The notes below the pieces were generated by a model. The model did no database searches. It had not been told where the DNA came from and saw only the letters and a program-made list of their open reading frames with translations. A stretch of DNA of 64,000 nucleotides from the NCBI GenBank assembly GCA_037447655.1, contig JBBHKE010003466.1, positions 228,921 to 292,920 of the forward strand. Direction: 5' to 3'. The first letter of the stretch is position 1. Every line of letters starts with the position of its first letter. A program made the position numbers and the translations under genes. Positions 31,789 through 41,691 of this stretch are shown here, piece after piece. Source of the stretch: Zygnema cylindricum (taxonomy: Eukaryota > Streptophyta > Zygnematophyceae > Zygnematales > Zygnemataceae).

Positions 31789-32810
31789 CGGACTATTGAA
31801 TACAAGAAGCCTCTAGATAGTTATTAGCTAACCCACTTCCAATGGGAACCACTGCTACACAAGCAGACAAACAGACAATCTGACTGCACCCTTTTGCAGC
31901 CTGGACTCCCCTGAGTCCGTAGAAAAAGAAATCTCTGAAAACGCCCAACCAGGCGATAAGTTATAGGGTGGCAAAGATGCCAATTTATACAAATTCTCAA
32001 AGAGAGAGAGGACTATCTTCCTGATTTTTCCTAAGTCCTAGTTTTTTTTAGTTCCTCTCATGCCCCTATCTACTGCATGTACGAACCAATCAGAACACTG
32101 TATAGTACCAAAAAGTACTACTGCCGATGTACTTTCTGTACGGCCTCTGTACAATAAGGCCATTAGGCGGACACGTGTCCATTTTCCACTCGTCCGTACA
32201 TTCGTCGGAATTCCCGCGACCGAATGTCCACTCTCCACATGGCGCCATGTCATGCCACGTCACTAAATGCCAAAGTGACCATTCCGAGATTTCGGCGATG
32301 ATGTGCGCCGTGAGATTTGACGCGAAATGTAATCTCAGCCGTGATAAATACTTGCGCGATATTTGTTTCGATGTCGAAACAAAATGCGCGATATGCGTTT
32401 CAATTAGTATAGTACTTCGTACTTCATCAAAATGTATCTATGCATGCCGTAAAGATGTTCAGTTAAATGATTTCTGTATAGTACAATAGTTTAAATACTA
32501 ATCAAACCTTATATCACCTACCGGACTTCTACGACAGACTGGTTAGAGCTAACAGCTACGCCGCTCTTTGCCGGTCGTGGGTTCGAGTCCTGCCGACTCA
32601 ACCTTTTGTTAAGAGTGACTTAAGTCACTCTTTAGTCCTTCCCATGGAGCTGAGGCAGTCATGGCTCAATCGCTCTCTCTCTCCTTCAGTGAATACAACA
32701 AGTATGGGGGCGAGAGAAAAGAGATGGAGGCAGGCTACCTACATTTTCTTTGGATGTTTTGCGCTAATTAATTTAGACCTAGAAAATACAATAAACTACT
32801 TATTTCAACA
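31769..32810 (-). repeat. Element D 5' LTR
   Basis: This LTR of 1042 bases on the minus strand starts TGTTGAAATAAGTAG at 32810 and ends AAAATTGCA at 31769. It is the twin of 26384-27428 with scattered differences. It contains the gag start (31788), the hairpin near 32362-32379 and the antisense tRNA-like block at 32521-32598 with a perfect B-box GGTTCGAGTCC (32580-32590). Confidence 0.93.
32521..32598 (+). other. tRNA-like block inside element D 5' LTR (antisense)
   Basis: CTGGTTAGAGC and the perfect B-box consensus GGTTCGAGTCC (32580-32590) mark tRNA-like D and T arms. No pairing acceptor stem is found. It is the counterpart of 27138-27216. Confidence 0.5.
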
Positions 32811-33725
32811 CCATGCCGTCGATCCTTCTGTTTGCCGCCGCCGTCCGTCGATCCTCGAGATTGCCGCCGCCGCGCCGCTGATCCTCGAACTAGCTGTCAC
32901 GTCGCCTATCCTCAAAACCGCCGCCGCGCTGCCGATGCTCGAGACCTCCGCCACGTCGCCGATCCTCGAGATCGCCGCCACGACATCGATCCTCGATACT
33001 GCCACCGTGCCGCCGATCCTCAAGCTCGCCACTGCCGCACCGCCAATCCTCGAGCTCGCCGCCCCCACGCCGCCGATCCTCAAAACTGCCCTCGCTGCGC
33101 CACCAATCCAGGAGACCGCCGTTGAGCCGCCGAACCTCAAAACCGCCTCTGCGTCAGTGATCCTTGAGACTGTCGCCGCGCCGCCGATCCTCGAGCTTGC
33201 GGCCGCCACACATCCGATCCTTGTGCTCGCAGCCGCCGCGCTCCTGATCGTCGAGATCACCGGCGCCGCGCCACCGATCCTCGAAACCGCTGCTGCCCCC
33301 CCAATCCTCGAGCCCGCCCCCGCGTCGCTGATCCTCAAGTTTGTCGTCGTGCCGCCGATCTTCGAGATCGCCCCTGCGACGCCTATCTCAAGCTCGCCGC
33401 CGCGCGGCCTATCCTCGAGCTCTCTGCCGCGCCACCGATCCTCGAGCTCGTTGCTGCGCCGCCAATCTCAGAGGTCGTCGCTCGGCTGACAATCCTCGAG
33501 CTTGCTGCCGCGCCGTCGATCCTGAAGATCGCCGGCGCAGCCTGATCCCCGAGCTCGCCGCCGCGTTGCCAATCCTCGTGCACGCGGCCGCACCGCCAAT
33601 CCTCGAGATCACTGCCGCGCTACCGATCCTCAAGCTCGCTGCCCCCGCGCTGCTGCTCCTCGAGATTGTCGCCGTGCCGCTGATCCTCGAGCTCGCTTCC
33701 GATCCGCTTATCCTGGAGCCCAAGG
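32811..33725 (+). repeat. 27/30-bp GC-rich tandem array (right of element D)
   Basis: About 33 degenerate units of GATCCTCGAGCTCGCCGCCG plus CGCCGCC repeat with period 27 or 30. A plus-strand frame stays open through the LTR end and most of the array (281 codons, ending 33489), reading repeats like ILELAAPTPP. The minus strand is open too. It continues the array at 26006-26383. Confidence 0.92.
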
Positions 33726-34477
33726 TTTAAGCTTAAAAAAACTACGGCAACCACGTGTATATAAAATTGCTACGCGCAAGTACTTTCTCACTTCATTGAG
33801 CTCCACTGTGAAATGACTTGTTGGTTTTTAACTTAGGGTACTTTCGCATGTGCTAAAGTTAGAGTTATTTTTTCTGTTGTTTTCCTCCATAATTTCAAAA
33901 AATCGAGAAAATCCGCAGCCGTACCAAAAAAATGAAATTACCACCATACAAGTTGCGTTACCTTGAAACTTTTTAAGGACTGGAGTTTGTCGTCTAGCGC
34001 GATGAAGTTTGTCGTCTAGCGCGATGAAGTTTGTCATCTAACGCGTTTTGACCTATTTTTGCGTCCTTCCATCTCATCTTCTAACTTTATATAAAATCAC
34101 CTTACGAGCTGATTTTAAATAAATTTCCATAAGGTGAGCAAAAAGGCAGATGCTGTCGCACGTGCTGGAAGTTTTTGACAAGTTTTGTGCGCAAAGTATA
34201 AAAAATAAACCACTACACGTTTCCTGTCTCTGTGTAACACTAATAATGATCCAACTTGTTTGTAAATGGGTATTTAAGTGTTACGAATATAGAGTTTTGA
34301 ATTTGGTAGACTTCCGCGAAAGAATCGCCCGATTTGAAGTTTAATTTTAAAAGATATAGCGATTGGTGTATTTAGGCGACAGCGCAAGGTCAAAATAACG
34401 AGTGGGTGTTCATTGTAACGGGTTAAGGGTCAAACTAGCCCCGCAGTTTCAAGCACATGTTTAAAAATTACCAAATG
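33726..34477. other. AT-rich spacer, no gene seen
   Basis: No coding domain is recognised. It contains three tandem copies of a 22-base unit (GTTTGTCGTCTAGCGCGATG core) at 33984-34049. It is the pre-insertion flank of element C and is continuous with 44883 onward apart from that insertion. Confidence 0.6.
33984..34049 (+). repeat. 22-bp tandem triplication
   Basis: AGTTTGTCGTCTAGCGCGAT with two more bases is repeated at 33984, 34006 and 34028; the third copy has two changes. Confidence 0.9.
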
Positions 34478-35526
34478 TGAAACTCTGAGACCTCCATAAG
34501 TCCTCAGAGTGGACAGCTTCCAAGAAGCCTCTAGGATAATCCTGACCCCTTTGTGTTTAAGCAAAAATAACTGCCACCCTGGCAGACAAAAACTCTGACC
34601 AACTTCAGCCCTGTGAAGACAAGACTCCCCTGAGTCGATAGCAAAAAGAATCTCTGAATTTGCTCCCCTGAGCAGTAAGTTATGGAGGGTCAAAGTTGAC
34701 CTTTTGTACAGAAGCTCTCTGGGAGAGGGGGTCCTATCTTCTAATTTTTCTAAGTCCTATCTCTCTCACAGACTCTATCTACTGATGTACGGAACCAATC
34801 AGAATTGAGTTCCGTACGCAAAAGTACAGCTGCCGGTGTACTTTATGTACGGACATTGTACGACATGGCCAAAATGTCGACACATGTCAAATCCGGATTC
34901 GGTGCCATAATCTCCGGAGTTTCCACAATCCAACGGAATTTTGCCACGCGTCATCCGATGTGGCGATGGCAACAAACCGCCGAAATCTTCCTCCGCGATC
35001 TCGGCGCTAATCCCGGCCGTCCGATTAAATTCGGCTTTAATCGTAGCCGTAATAAATACATGCGCGGTATTTGTTTCATTTACGAAACAAATGCGCGGTA
35101 CTGATTTTTGTCCGTACCGTAAGTCGTACATTATATATTACTGGATCTATGTATCCCGTAATTAATTCTAGTTAAATGGTTTATCGCTTGTATACATATG
35201 TAAATAATTATCAAACTATATGCTAGGTAACACTACCGCTAGACGAAACGGCTAAGGCTACCGGCTACATTGTGTCTACCGGCCGGCAGGTACAAGGATC
35301 AAATCCTGCCGCCGGCACATACATTTTAATTAAATATATAAACCCTAATATAAAATTCCCGTAAACCTCAGGATAGCCAAGGTAGCCATGGCTCTAGCTT
35401 CCTCTCCAATTTCTCAGTGACTGCGACAAGTTTGAGAGTTGGAGAGAGAAGTTAGAGATAGACTGCCTCGACTTCTATATTTCTTTTCAGACCTAGAAAA
35501 TACTAATAAAACCATTAGTTTCAACA
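34478..35526 (-). repeat. Element C 3' LTR
   Basis: On the minus strand it starts TGTTGAAACTAATGG at 35526, just after the purine tract AAAATAAGGGGAG, and ends AGAGTTTCA at 34478. It has a TATA-like element at 35130-35140, a hairpin with stem ATTTGTTTC/GAAACAAAT (35069-35092) just downstream in the sense direction, and an antisense tRNA-like block at 35226-35322. Confidence 0.95.
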
Positions 35527-35539
35527 CTCCCCTTATTTT

Positions 35540-37741
35540 CTAGTCAATCTTTAATTTCAGACCACACTTCTCCCTGCAAAAAATTAGTTTAGGGGAAGGC
35601 ACAGGTTTGGTCATCATATCTGCTACCATCTCACTATCTGGTCTGTACTCTAAACTGATTATTTTGTTTTCTACTTTCTCTCTAACAAAGCTGAGTCTGA
35701 TGTCCATGTGTTTGGCTTTAAAATGGTGTTTAGGATTGGCAGAAATAGCGATTGCTGCCTGATTATCACAAAATATTTTCTGCACACCACTCTTAAGGTG
35801 ACCAAGCTCACCAAGCAAAGACTTGACCCACATCAATTCTTTTACAGCAGAGCAAGAGGCCATATACTCAGCCTCCATGGTGGACTGAGCAATAACCTTT
35901 TGCTGTTTGCTACTCCAACAGCAAGCCCCATCACCCACATATAATACATATCCAGAAGTACATCTCCTCATCGGAGCATCACCATAACTGTCATCACTCC
36001 AAGTAGTGATGTCAGTATTCTCCCCACCCAAATGCAACCATAGATCTCTAGTTCCTACGAAGTATCTAAGGACTCTCTTAGCTGCCTCCCAATCCTTCTT
36101 AGTGGGAGCATTTAGACTTCTACTCAGCACTCCTACAGCTGCAGCTAAATCCGGCCGGGTACAATTCATAAAATAGATTAGACTTCCCACTACTTGCCTG
36201 TAAGGAATAGTCTGCATGAACTTCTGTTCTTCAGGAGATAATTCCTCGTCTAAGACTATGACTCCTTCTTCCTCACTCCCCTCACTTCCCTTCTTCAATT
36301 CCATTGGAGTTGTACAACTATTAGCTTTATCCATTTGAAATTTTTCAAGCATGTTCCCTATTGCTTCCTTTTGAGTCAATCTTATAATTTTCCTTTTTCG
36401 GTCTCTCTCTACTTGAATTCCCAAAATATATTTTGCTTCCCCCATATCCTTCATTTCAAATCTCCCCTTAAGATCGGTTTTCAATTTATTAATTTTTTCC
36501 ATTGATTTACTTAAAACAAGCAAATCATCAACATAAATTGCAATAAATATAAAACCTTCCTCATCTTCGAAAACATAGATTGAGTGATCTGAGCTGATCC
36601 GAATATATCCTAGACCGGTAAGAAACTCATCAAGCTTCTTATTCCACTGTCGGGGCGCCTGTTTCAAACCATAAAGAGATTTAATCAGCCGGCATACCTT
36701 ACTCTCCTCTCCTTCTTCCACAAACCCTTCGGGTTGTCGCATGAAGATCTCCTCTTCTAATTCTCCATGGAAAAAGGCTGTTTTGATGTCCATCTGGTGC
36801 ACTTCCATGTCTTCCGCCGCTGCTAAACTGAGAAGTATGCGGACGGAGGGAAATCTGACCACCGGGGCAAAGGTTTCCTCGTAGTCAATTCCTTCCTTTT
36901 GTGTAAATCCCTTTGCCACTAATCTGGCCTTGTAGCCCTCGATTGTGTTATCTGGGTTCAATTTTAGTTTGAAAACCCACTTACAACCGATTGGTTTTCG
37001 GTTAGGTGGACAGTCCACCAGCTCCCAAGTATCGGCTGCCATGATTGAAGCCATCTCCTCATTGATGGCTGTCTTCCACCGGTTTCTTTCTGGACAAGTC
37101 ATCGCCTCTCGATTAGTTTGAGGTTCATCTTGATGAGATAGTTTAGTTACCTTGTTATTAACCTGTTTTTCTTGCAGTCTTTTGCTACTTCTCCTCCCTC
37201 CCTCAAAATCTGAGGCCGGAATAGATGGTTCTCGTGGATTCTTTCGAACAAACTCGGCTTCTCCCCTATCCCTTGATTCCGAATCAATTTCCACCACGTC
37301 TTCCGCTTCGAGTAGAGTTGTCACTGGAGTTTCCACAGCCGAGTCCTTTTCGGTCTGATTTGTTCCTGCAAGAATGTCATCGTCTCTAAAACCTGGATAG
37401 TTAGGAAGCTCAAAGTCATCAGAATTTTCTGACTCAAATCTGATTTTTACTGACTTTGTATATTTGAAGGGATCCACAGACTTTCCTTCATCCATAACTA
37501 CTAGATGCTTTACTAAGATTATATCTTCTCTTTTTAGATCATAAACTCTATATCCTTTAACATCCTCATCATATCCTAATAAGTATCCAGGTTTTCCTTT
37601 AGGATCTAGCTTCCAATTGGACCGATCAGTATCTAGACTGAATACTTGACTGCCGAAAACCTTTAAATGAGATAAGTCTGGTTTCCGGCCTGTCCATCTC
37701 TCATAAGGTGTTTGATCTTTTATAGCTGAAGTAAGAACTCT
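35540..37741 (-). CDS. Element C gag-pol, 3' segment (integrase end, RT, RNase H)
   Basis: The segment is the downstream half of a copia polyprotein. From RVLTSAIKDQTPYERW it covers the integrase C-terminal part (RKPDLSHLKVFGSQVFSLDT), a Ser/Glu-rich linker, and the RT: KWVFKLKLNPDNTIEGYKAR, MDIKTAFFHGELEEE with a catalytic Asp, SLYGLKQAPRQWNKKLDEF, and FIAIYVDDLLVL with the Asp pair. RNase H follows (TWSDDSYGDAPMRRCTSGYV, QSTMEAEYMASCSAVKELMW, FCDNQAAIAISANPKHHFKA) and ends at 35540. It is one open frame without stops. The upstream codons in the open frame to 37777 belong to nested element N. Its 5' half is 41692-43848, and the two halves are in register once N and one duplication copy are set aside. 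Confidence 0.95.
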   Translation of the reverse strand, partial: RVLTSAIKDQTPYERWTGRKPDLSHLKVFGSQVFSLDTDRSNWKLDPKGKPGYLLGYDEDVKGYRVYDLKREDIILVKHLVVMDEGKSVDPFKYTKSVKIRFESENSDDFELPNYPGFRDDDILAGTNQTEKDSAVETPVTTLLEAEDVVEIDSESRDRGEAEFVRKNPREPSIPASDFEGGRRSSKRLQEKQVNNKVTKLSHQDEPQTNREAMTCPERNRWKTAINEEMASIMAADTWELVDCPPNRKPIGCKWVFKLKLNPDNTIEGYKARLVAKGFTQKEGIDYEETFAPVVRFPSVRILLSLAAAEDMEVHQMDIKTAFFHGELEEEIFMRQPEGFVEEGEESKVCRLIKSLYGLKQAPRQWNKKLDEFLTGLGYIRISSDHSIYVFEDEEGFIFIAIYVDDLLVLSKSMEKINKLKTDLKGRFEMKDMGEAKYILGIQVERDRKRKIIRLTQKEAIGNMLEKFQMDKANSCTTPMELKKGSEGSEEEGVIVLDEELSPEEQKFMQTIPYRQVVGSLIYFMNCTRPDLAAAVGVLSRSLNAPTKKDWEAAKRVLRYFVGTRDLWLHLGGENTDITTWSDDSYGDAPMRRCTSGYVLYVGDGACCWSSKQQKVIAQSTMEAEYMASCSAVKELMWVKSLLGELGHLKSGVQKIFCDNQAAIAISANPKHHFKAKHMDIRLSFVREKVENKIISLEYRPDSEMVADMMTKPVPSPKLIFCREKCGLKLKID

Positions 37742-37746
37742 ATTTT
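37742..37746. repeat. Target-site duplication ATTTT, left copy
   Basis: ATTTT precedes element N here and is repeated at 41692-41696 after it. Confidence 0.9.
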
Positions 37747-39256
37747 TGTTGTTTTTGGAAGATTCATTTTCGTACATGCGTGCGCTCGCATGTTCGCATA
37801 CTTAGTAACCAAATGTAATATGGTGGTTCGAATGGATTTGTTGTTTGGGGGGGTAATTGTACGAATGAATTTAAAATGACGTAAATTACAAATTGAGTGA
37901 CGCGAAGTAGCGTACGAATAATACGGAATACAAAATGGAAATGGACGGCGGATCGCTTCGCGATCCGATTTGAAATGTTTGAAATATTTAAATTGTACGC
38001 CGGCCGTACGGAATCTAATGTGACGGGCGACAATTATGGAAAGTACGCGATGGTACAAAAGAATCTTTTTGGATAAGTATACTTCAATTTTGACGTACGG
38101 CGTATCAATTTTGGACAGTTGTACTTTTATTTGGTCAGCGACATTTATGGCGAAGTACGTAGTAACGGTACGGACTAATTTGGATGGTTTGACGAGGTTT
38201 CGACAAGTAGATTTTCATGACCACGCGGCGCGACATCAAGGGTGCCGATTAAGAGCGACGGACGGCGGATATAGGCCGCCGAGATTTTTTATGAAGTGGT
38301 GACGCGAAATCGCGTCAATCACACGATATTTATTTTTGGACGTTCCGGATTGTTTGACAAGTTAGTCATGGTACACGTGGAGGGCGAACGGCGTCTACCG
38401 ATATTTTTAAGGGACCACATTGTTTTTTATGACACATTATCTAGTGGACCGTACATATGCGATGTCGGTTCACTACGTGGATCTATCTACAAGTGACTAA
38501 GCGAGTTGTCGCTTATGACGCGTATTTTGCGGACGCGTCGGTGAAAATATTTGAAATAACATTGTTTTGTCGTATGTGTAATAATAATTTAGTATTGATT
38601 ATGACAGTTTTTATTTAGATGATCATTTAGGGTTTCGGCAGTTTAATTTGTGTGTTGTCGTACTTGCCGACAAGTGTACGCTTATGATTGGTTGACTTTC
38701 AGGTGTACACTTACAGTTAGGATTATTTGTCGTAATAGGTTCTCATGATGTAATACTACTTAGTGGAAAGTACGTTGGCTATTTTGACATGTAGCAATTC
38801 ATTGACAGCTCACAAGTGTATATATAGGAATGAGCTTTGTTAGGAATCAATAATCAATGCTGGTTAGTAAAGTGGGGACCAAAGATGTAGCATTTTAGGG
38901 TTGTCGATTAGGTCATGCACTTTGAATGATAAAATGATTATTTGATTATACATTTGTTTATGTGTGATGCATGCTTTTGTTATTATTTATTTATGTTATT
39001 TTATGTATGTTTGTTATGCATTATTTATGCATTTGTCCTAGGGTTTGCTTATGTTGATTATTCCATCAAACCTTAGATGTTGTCATAGGGTTTATTTATG
39101 TTGATTATTCCATGAAACTCTAAATGTTGTTTGTTGCGTCAGTGTACGCATATGGAGGATGCATTTCATATGATTGTTCGTCGACCTATTTTTGCTTAGC
39201 TTTTTGCATGATAGTTTGGGTTGCTTCTGCGGTCTATTTTAGACCAAAGAACAACA
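37747..39256 (+). repeat. Element N 5' LTR
   Basis: The LTR begins TGTTGTTTTTGGAAG and ends AAGAACAACA. Short open frames (38036-38302, 38296-38496) occur identically in both LTRs but resemble nothing I know. A short palindrome GGATCGCTTCGCGATCC lies at 37950-37966. Confidence 0.95.
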
Positions 39257-39270
39257 GGTTATGGGCCCAC
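39257..39270 (+). promoter_or_regulatory. Primer binding site, element N
   Basis: GGTTATGGGCCCAC follows the 5' LTR directly, identical to the sites of elements C and D and complementary to the initiator tRNA-Met anticodon arm. Here it is not in a gag frame. Confidence 0.85.
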
Positions 39271-40201
39271 ACCCCATCTATCATATGTTAGGTTAAGTCG
39301 ATGTAGGTTTTTGTCACACGCATTGTAGCGGGTTAATATTGTCCTTGCTGGTTGTATTGCAGTAATGGTGTCTGTGTACCCATGAGATCGGCCTTATCAT
39401 AGTGTTGGTATGTGCCGAGTTTAATCTTGCATCGCCCCAAGGGTTAACTTAGTGACAGTGCCGAAATGTCTACCCTCAATGAAAATGATTAATTATGAGA
39501 AATGATATTTTATTTTTGGAAAATACATATTCGTTTGATGGAGAGATGTGGAAGGTGGAGATTCGACGTTTGGGGGAGAGAGATCCGGAAGGTGGAGTTG
39601 TGACATGTGGTAGAGATATCCAAATATTGTGGATCGATGATTGTTGAAAATTGGATTTGTAATGTAGATTTTGAGTTGTTGGAAATTTTTGGGAAATGTG
39701 ACATTATTAGAATTCTTGGGAAAATACTATTTGTTAAATGTATTTTTTTTTTTTTTTTTTTTTTTAATGGGAAATTTTGGGATCAGATTATTAAATGAAA
39801 AAGAAAGAAAAATTTTTTTATTGAAATTTAGATTTGTTATAATGAGGTAGGAATTATTTGAGCTGGGATATATTATTAGTGTGATAATTTGGCTTTAATT
39901 TTTAGTTGATTTGTGATAGAATTTTGGGAATGTAGATCCGGATTTAGATATTGGAAGGAATTATTTTGTTGTAATCGGAAAATGAAAAATATATATTATG
40001 TATTATGAAATTTGGATGGTATGTGGAGGAAGCGGAAGCGATGGTGGAACAAGTGAGAAAATTCTGGCGGAGGCATTTGGTGGATTCAAATGGAGGAGGC
40101 AGCTGAAGGTGACATTGGTGACAGCTGATGACGTAGTTCTATGGAGTGTGACAGATGATGACGTGGCGTCATGGATTTACGAAACTAAATCTTCGGGGGA
40201 G
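39271..40201 (+). other. Element N internal region, non-coding
   Basis: The stretch is AT-rich with a run of about 20 T at 39741-39765. The longest plus frame (39998-40273) runs into the 3' LTR and has no known domain. No gag, protease, RT or integrase motif is seen on either strand. Confidence 0.85.
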
Positions 40202-41691
40202 TGTTGTTTTTGGAAGATTCATTTTCGTACATGCGTGCGCTCGCATGTTCGCATACTTAGTAACCAAATGTAATATGGTGGTTCGAATGGATTTGTTGTT
40301 TGGGGGGGTAATTGTACGAATGAATTTAAAATGACGTAAATTACAAATTGAGTGACGCGAAGTAGCGTACGAATAATACGGAATACAAAATGGAAATGGA
40401 CGGCGGATCGCTTCGCGATCCGATTTGAAATGTTTGAAATATTTAAATTGTACGCCGGCCGTACGGAATCTAATGTGACGGGCGACAATTATGGAAAGTA
40501 CGCGATGGTACAAAAGAATCTTTTTGGATAAGTATACTTCAATTTTGACGTACGGCGTATCAATTTTGGACAGTTGTACTTTTATTTGGTCAGCGACATT
40601 TATGGCGAAGTACGTAGTAACGGTACGGACTAATTTGGATGGTTTGACGAGGTTTCGACAAGTAGATTTTCATGACCACGCGGCGCGACATCAAGGGTGC
40701 CGATTAAGAGCGACGGACGGCGGATATAGGCCGCCGAGATTTTTTATGAAGTGGTGACGCGAAATCGCGTCAATCACACGATATTTATTTTTGGACGTTC
40801 CGGATTGTTTGACAAGTTAGTCATGGTACACGTGGAGGGCGAACGGCGTCTACCGATATTTTTAAGGGACCACATTGTTTTTTATGACACATTATCTAGT
40901 GGACCGTACATATGCGATGTCGGTTCACTACGTGGATCTATCTACAAGTGACTAAGCGAGTTGTCGCTTATGACGCGTATTTTGCGGACGCGTCGGTGAA
41001 AATATTTGAAATAACATTGTTTTGTCGTATGTGTAATAATAATTTAGTATTGATTATGACAGTTTTTATTTAGATGATCATTTAGGGTTTCGGCAGTTTA
41101 ATTTGTGTGTTGTCGTACTTGCCGACAAGTGTACGCTTATGATTGGTTGACTTTCAGGTGTACACTTACAGTTAGGATTATTTGTCGTAACTACTTAGTG
41201 GAAAGTACGTTGGCTATTTTGACATGTAGCAATTCATTGACAGCTCACAAGTGTATATATAGGAATGAGCTTTGTTAGGAATCAATAATCAATGCTGGTT
41301 AGTAAAGTGGGGACCAAAGATGTAGCATTTTAGGGTTGTCGATTAGGTCATGCACTTTGAATGATAAAATGATTATTTGATTATACATTTGTTTATGTGT
41401 GATGCATGCTTTTGTTATTATTTATTTATGTTATTTTATGTATGTTTGTTATGCATTATTTATGCATTTGTCCTAGGGTTTGCTTATGTTGATTATTCCA
41501 TCAAACCTTAGATGTTGTCATAGGGTTTATTTATGTTGATTATTCCATGAAACTCTAAATGTTGTTTGTTGCGTCTGTGTACGCATATGGAGGATGCATT
41601 TCATATGATTGTTCGTCGACCTATTTTTGCTTAGCTTTTTGCATGATAGTTTGGGTTGCTTCTGCGGTCTATTTTAGACCAAAGAACAACA
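40202..41691 (+). repeat. Element N 3' LTR
   Basis: This is the twin of 37747-39256, lacking about 20 bases near 41190 (after TTATTTGTCGTAA). It ends AACAACA at 41691 and is followed by the ATTTT duplication. Confidence 0.95.

Larger units (their letters stand above)
26384..32810 (-). mobile_element. Copia element D, complete LTR-to-LTR, coding decayed
   Basis: The element has two ~1.04-kb LTRs (31769-32810 as 5' and 26384-27428 as 3'), a priming site next to the 5' LTR, a purine tract next to the 3' LTR, and a perfect 5-bp target-site duplication CCATG (26379-26383 and 32811-32815). It sits inside the 27-bp GC-rich array. Internal order gag, protease, integrase, RT, RNase H is that of Ty1/copia. 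The gag-pol frame has several stops and about three frameshifts, so it is not autonomous. Confidence 0.95.
37747..41691 (+). mobile_element. Element N, non-coding LTR retroelement nested in element C
   Basis: Two ~1.5-kb LTRs (37747-39256 and 40202-41691) flank a 945-base internal region without retroviral-type genes. A priming site lies directly after the 5' LTR and a short purine tract (CGGGGGAG) before the 3' LTR. ATTTT is duplicated on both sides. The LTRs look identical except for a ~20-base deletion in the 3' copy (near 41190) and one substitution seen near 41576, so insertion is very recent. It fits a large non-autonomous LTR element (LARD-like). The LTR end GAACAACA plus the priming site match copia family B, so a copia relative could supply enzymes in trans. 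Confidence 0.95.

Noticed and set aside
32521-32598. A functional tRNA gene.
   Set aside because: A- and B-box-like words are present, but the acceptor ends do not pair and the block is part of an LTR repeated elsewhere.
32644-33489. The 281-codon plus-strand open frame as a protein gene.
   Set aside because: Its start lies inside the element D LTR and it runs antisense to the element into a tandem array. The opposite strand is equally open.
37742-37777. Start of the 3' gag-pol open frame at 37777 (MYENESSKNNK).
   Set aside because: These codons come from the LTR of nested element N and the duplicated target bases. The true start of the gene is at 43848.
38036-38496. Two short plus-strand frames, repeated exactly at 40491-40951, as conserved genes.
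   Set aside because: They are identical only because they lie in the two young LTRs of element N.
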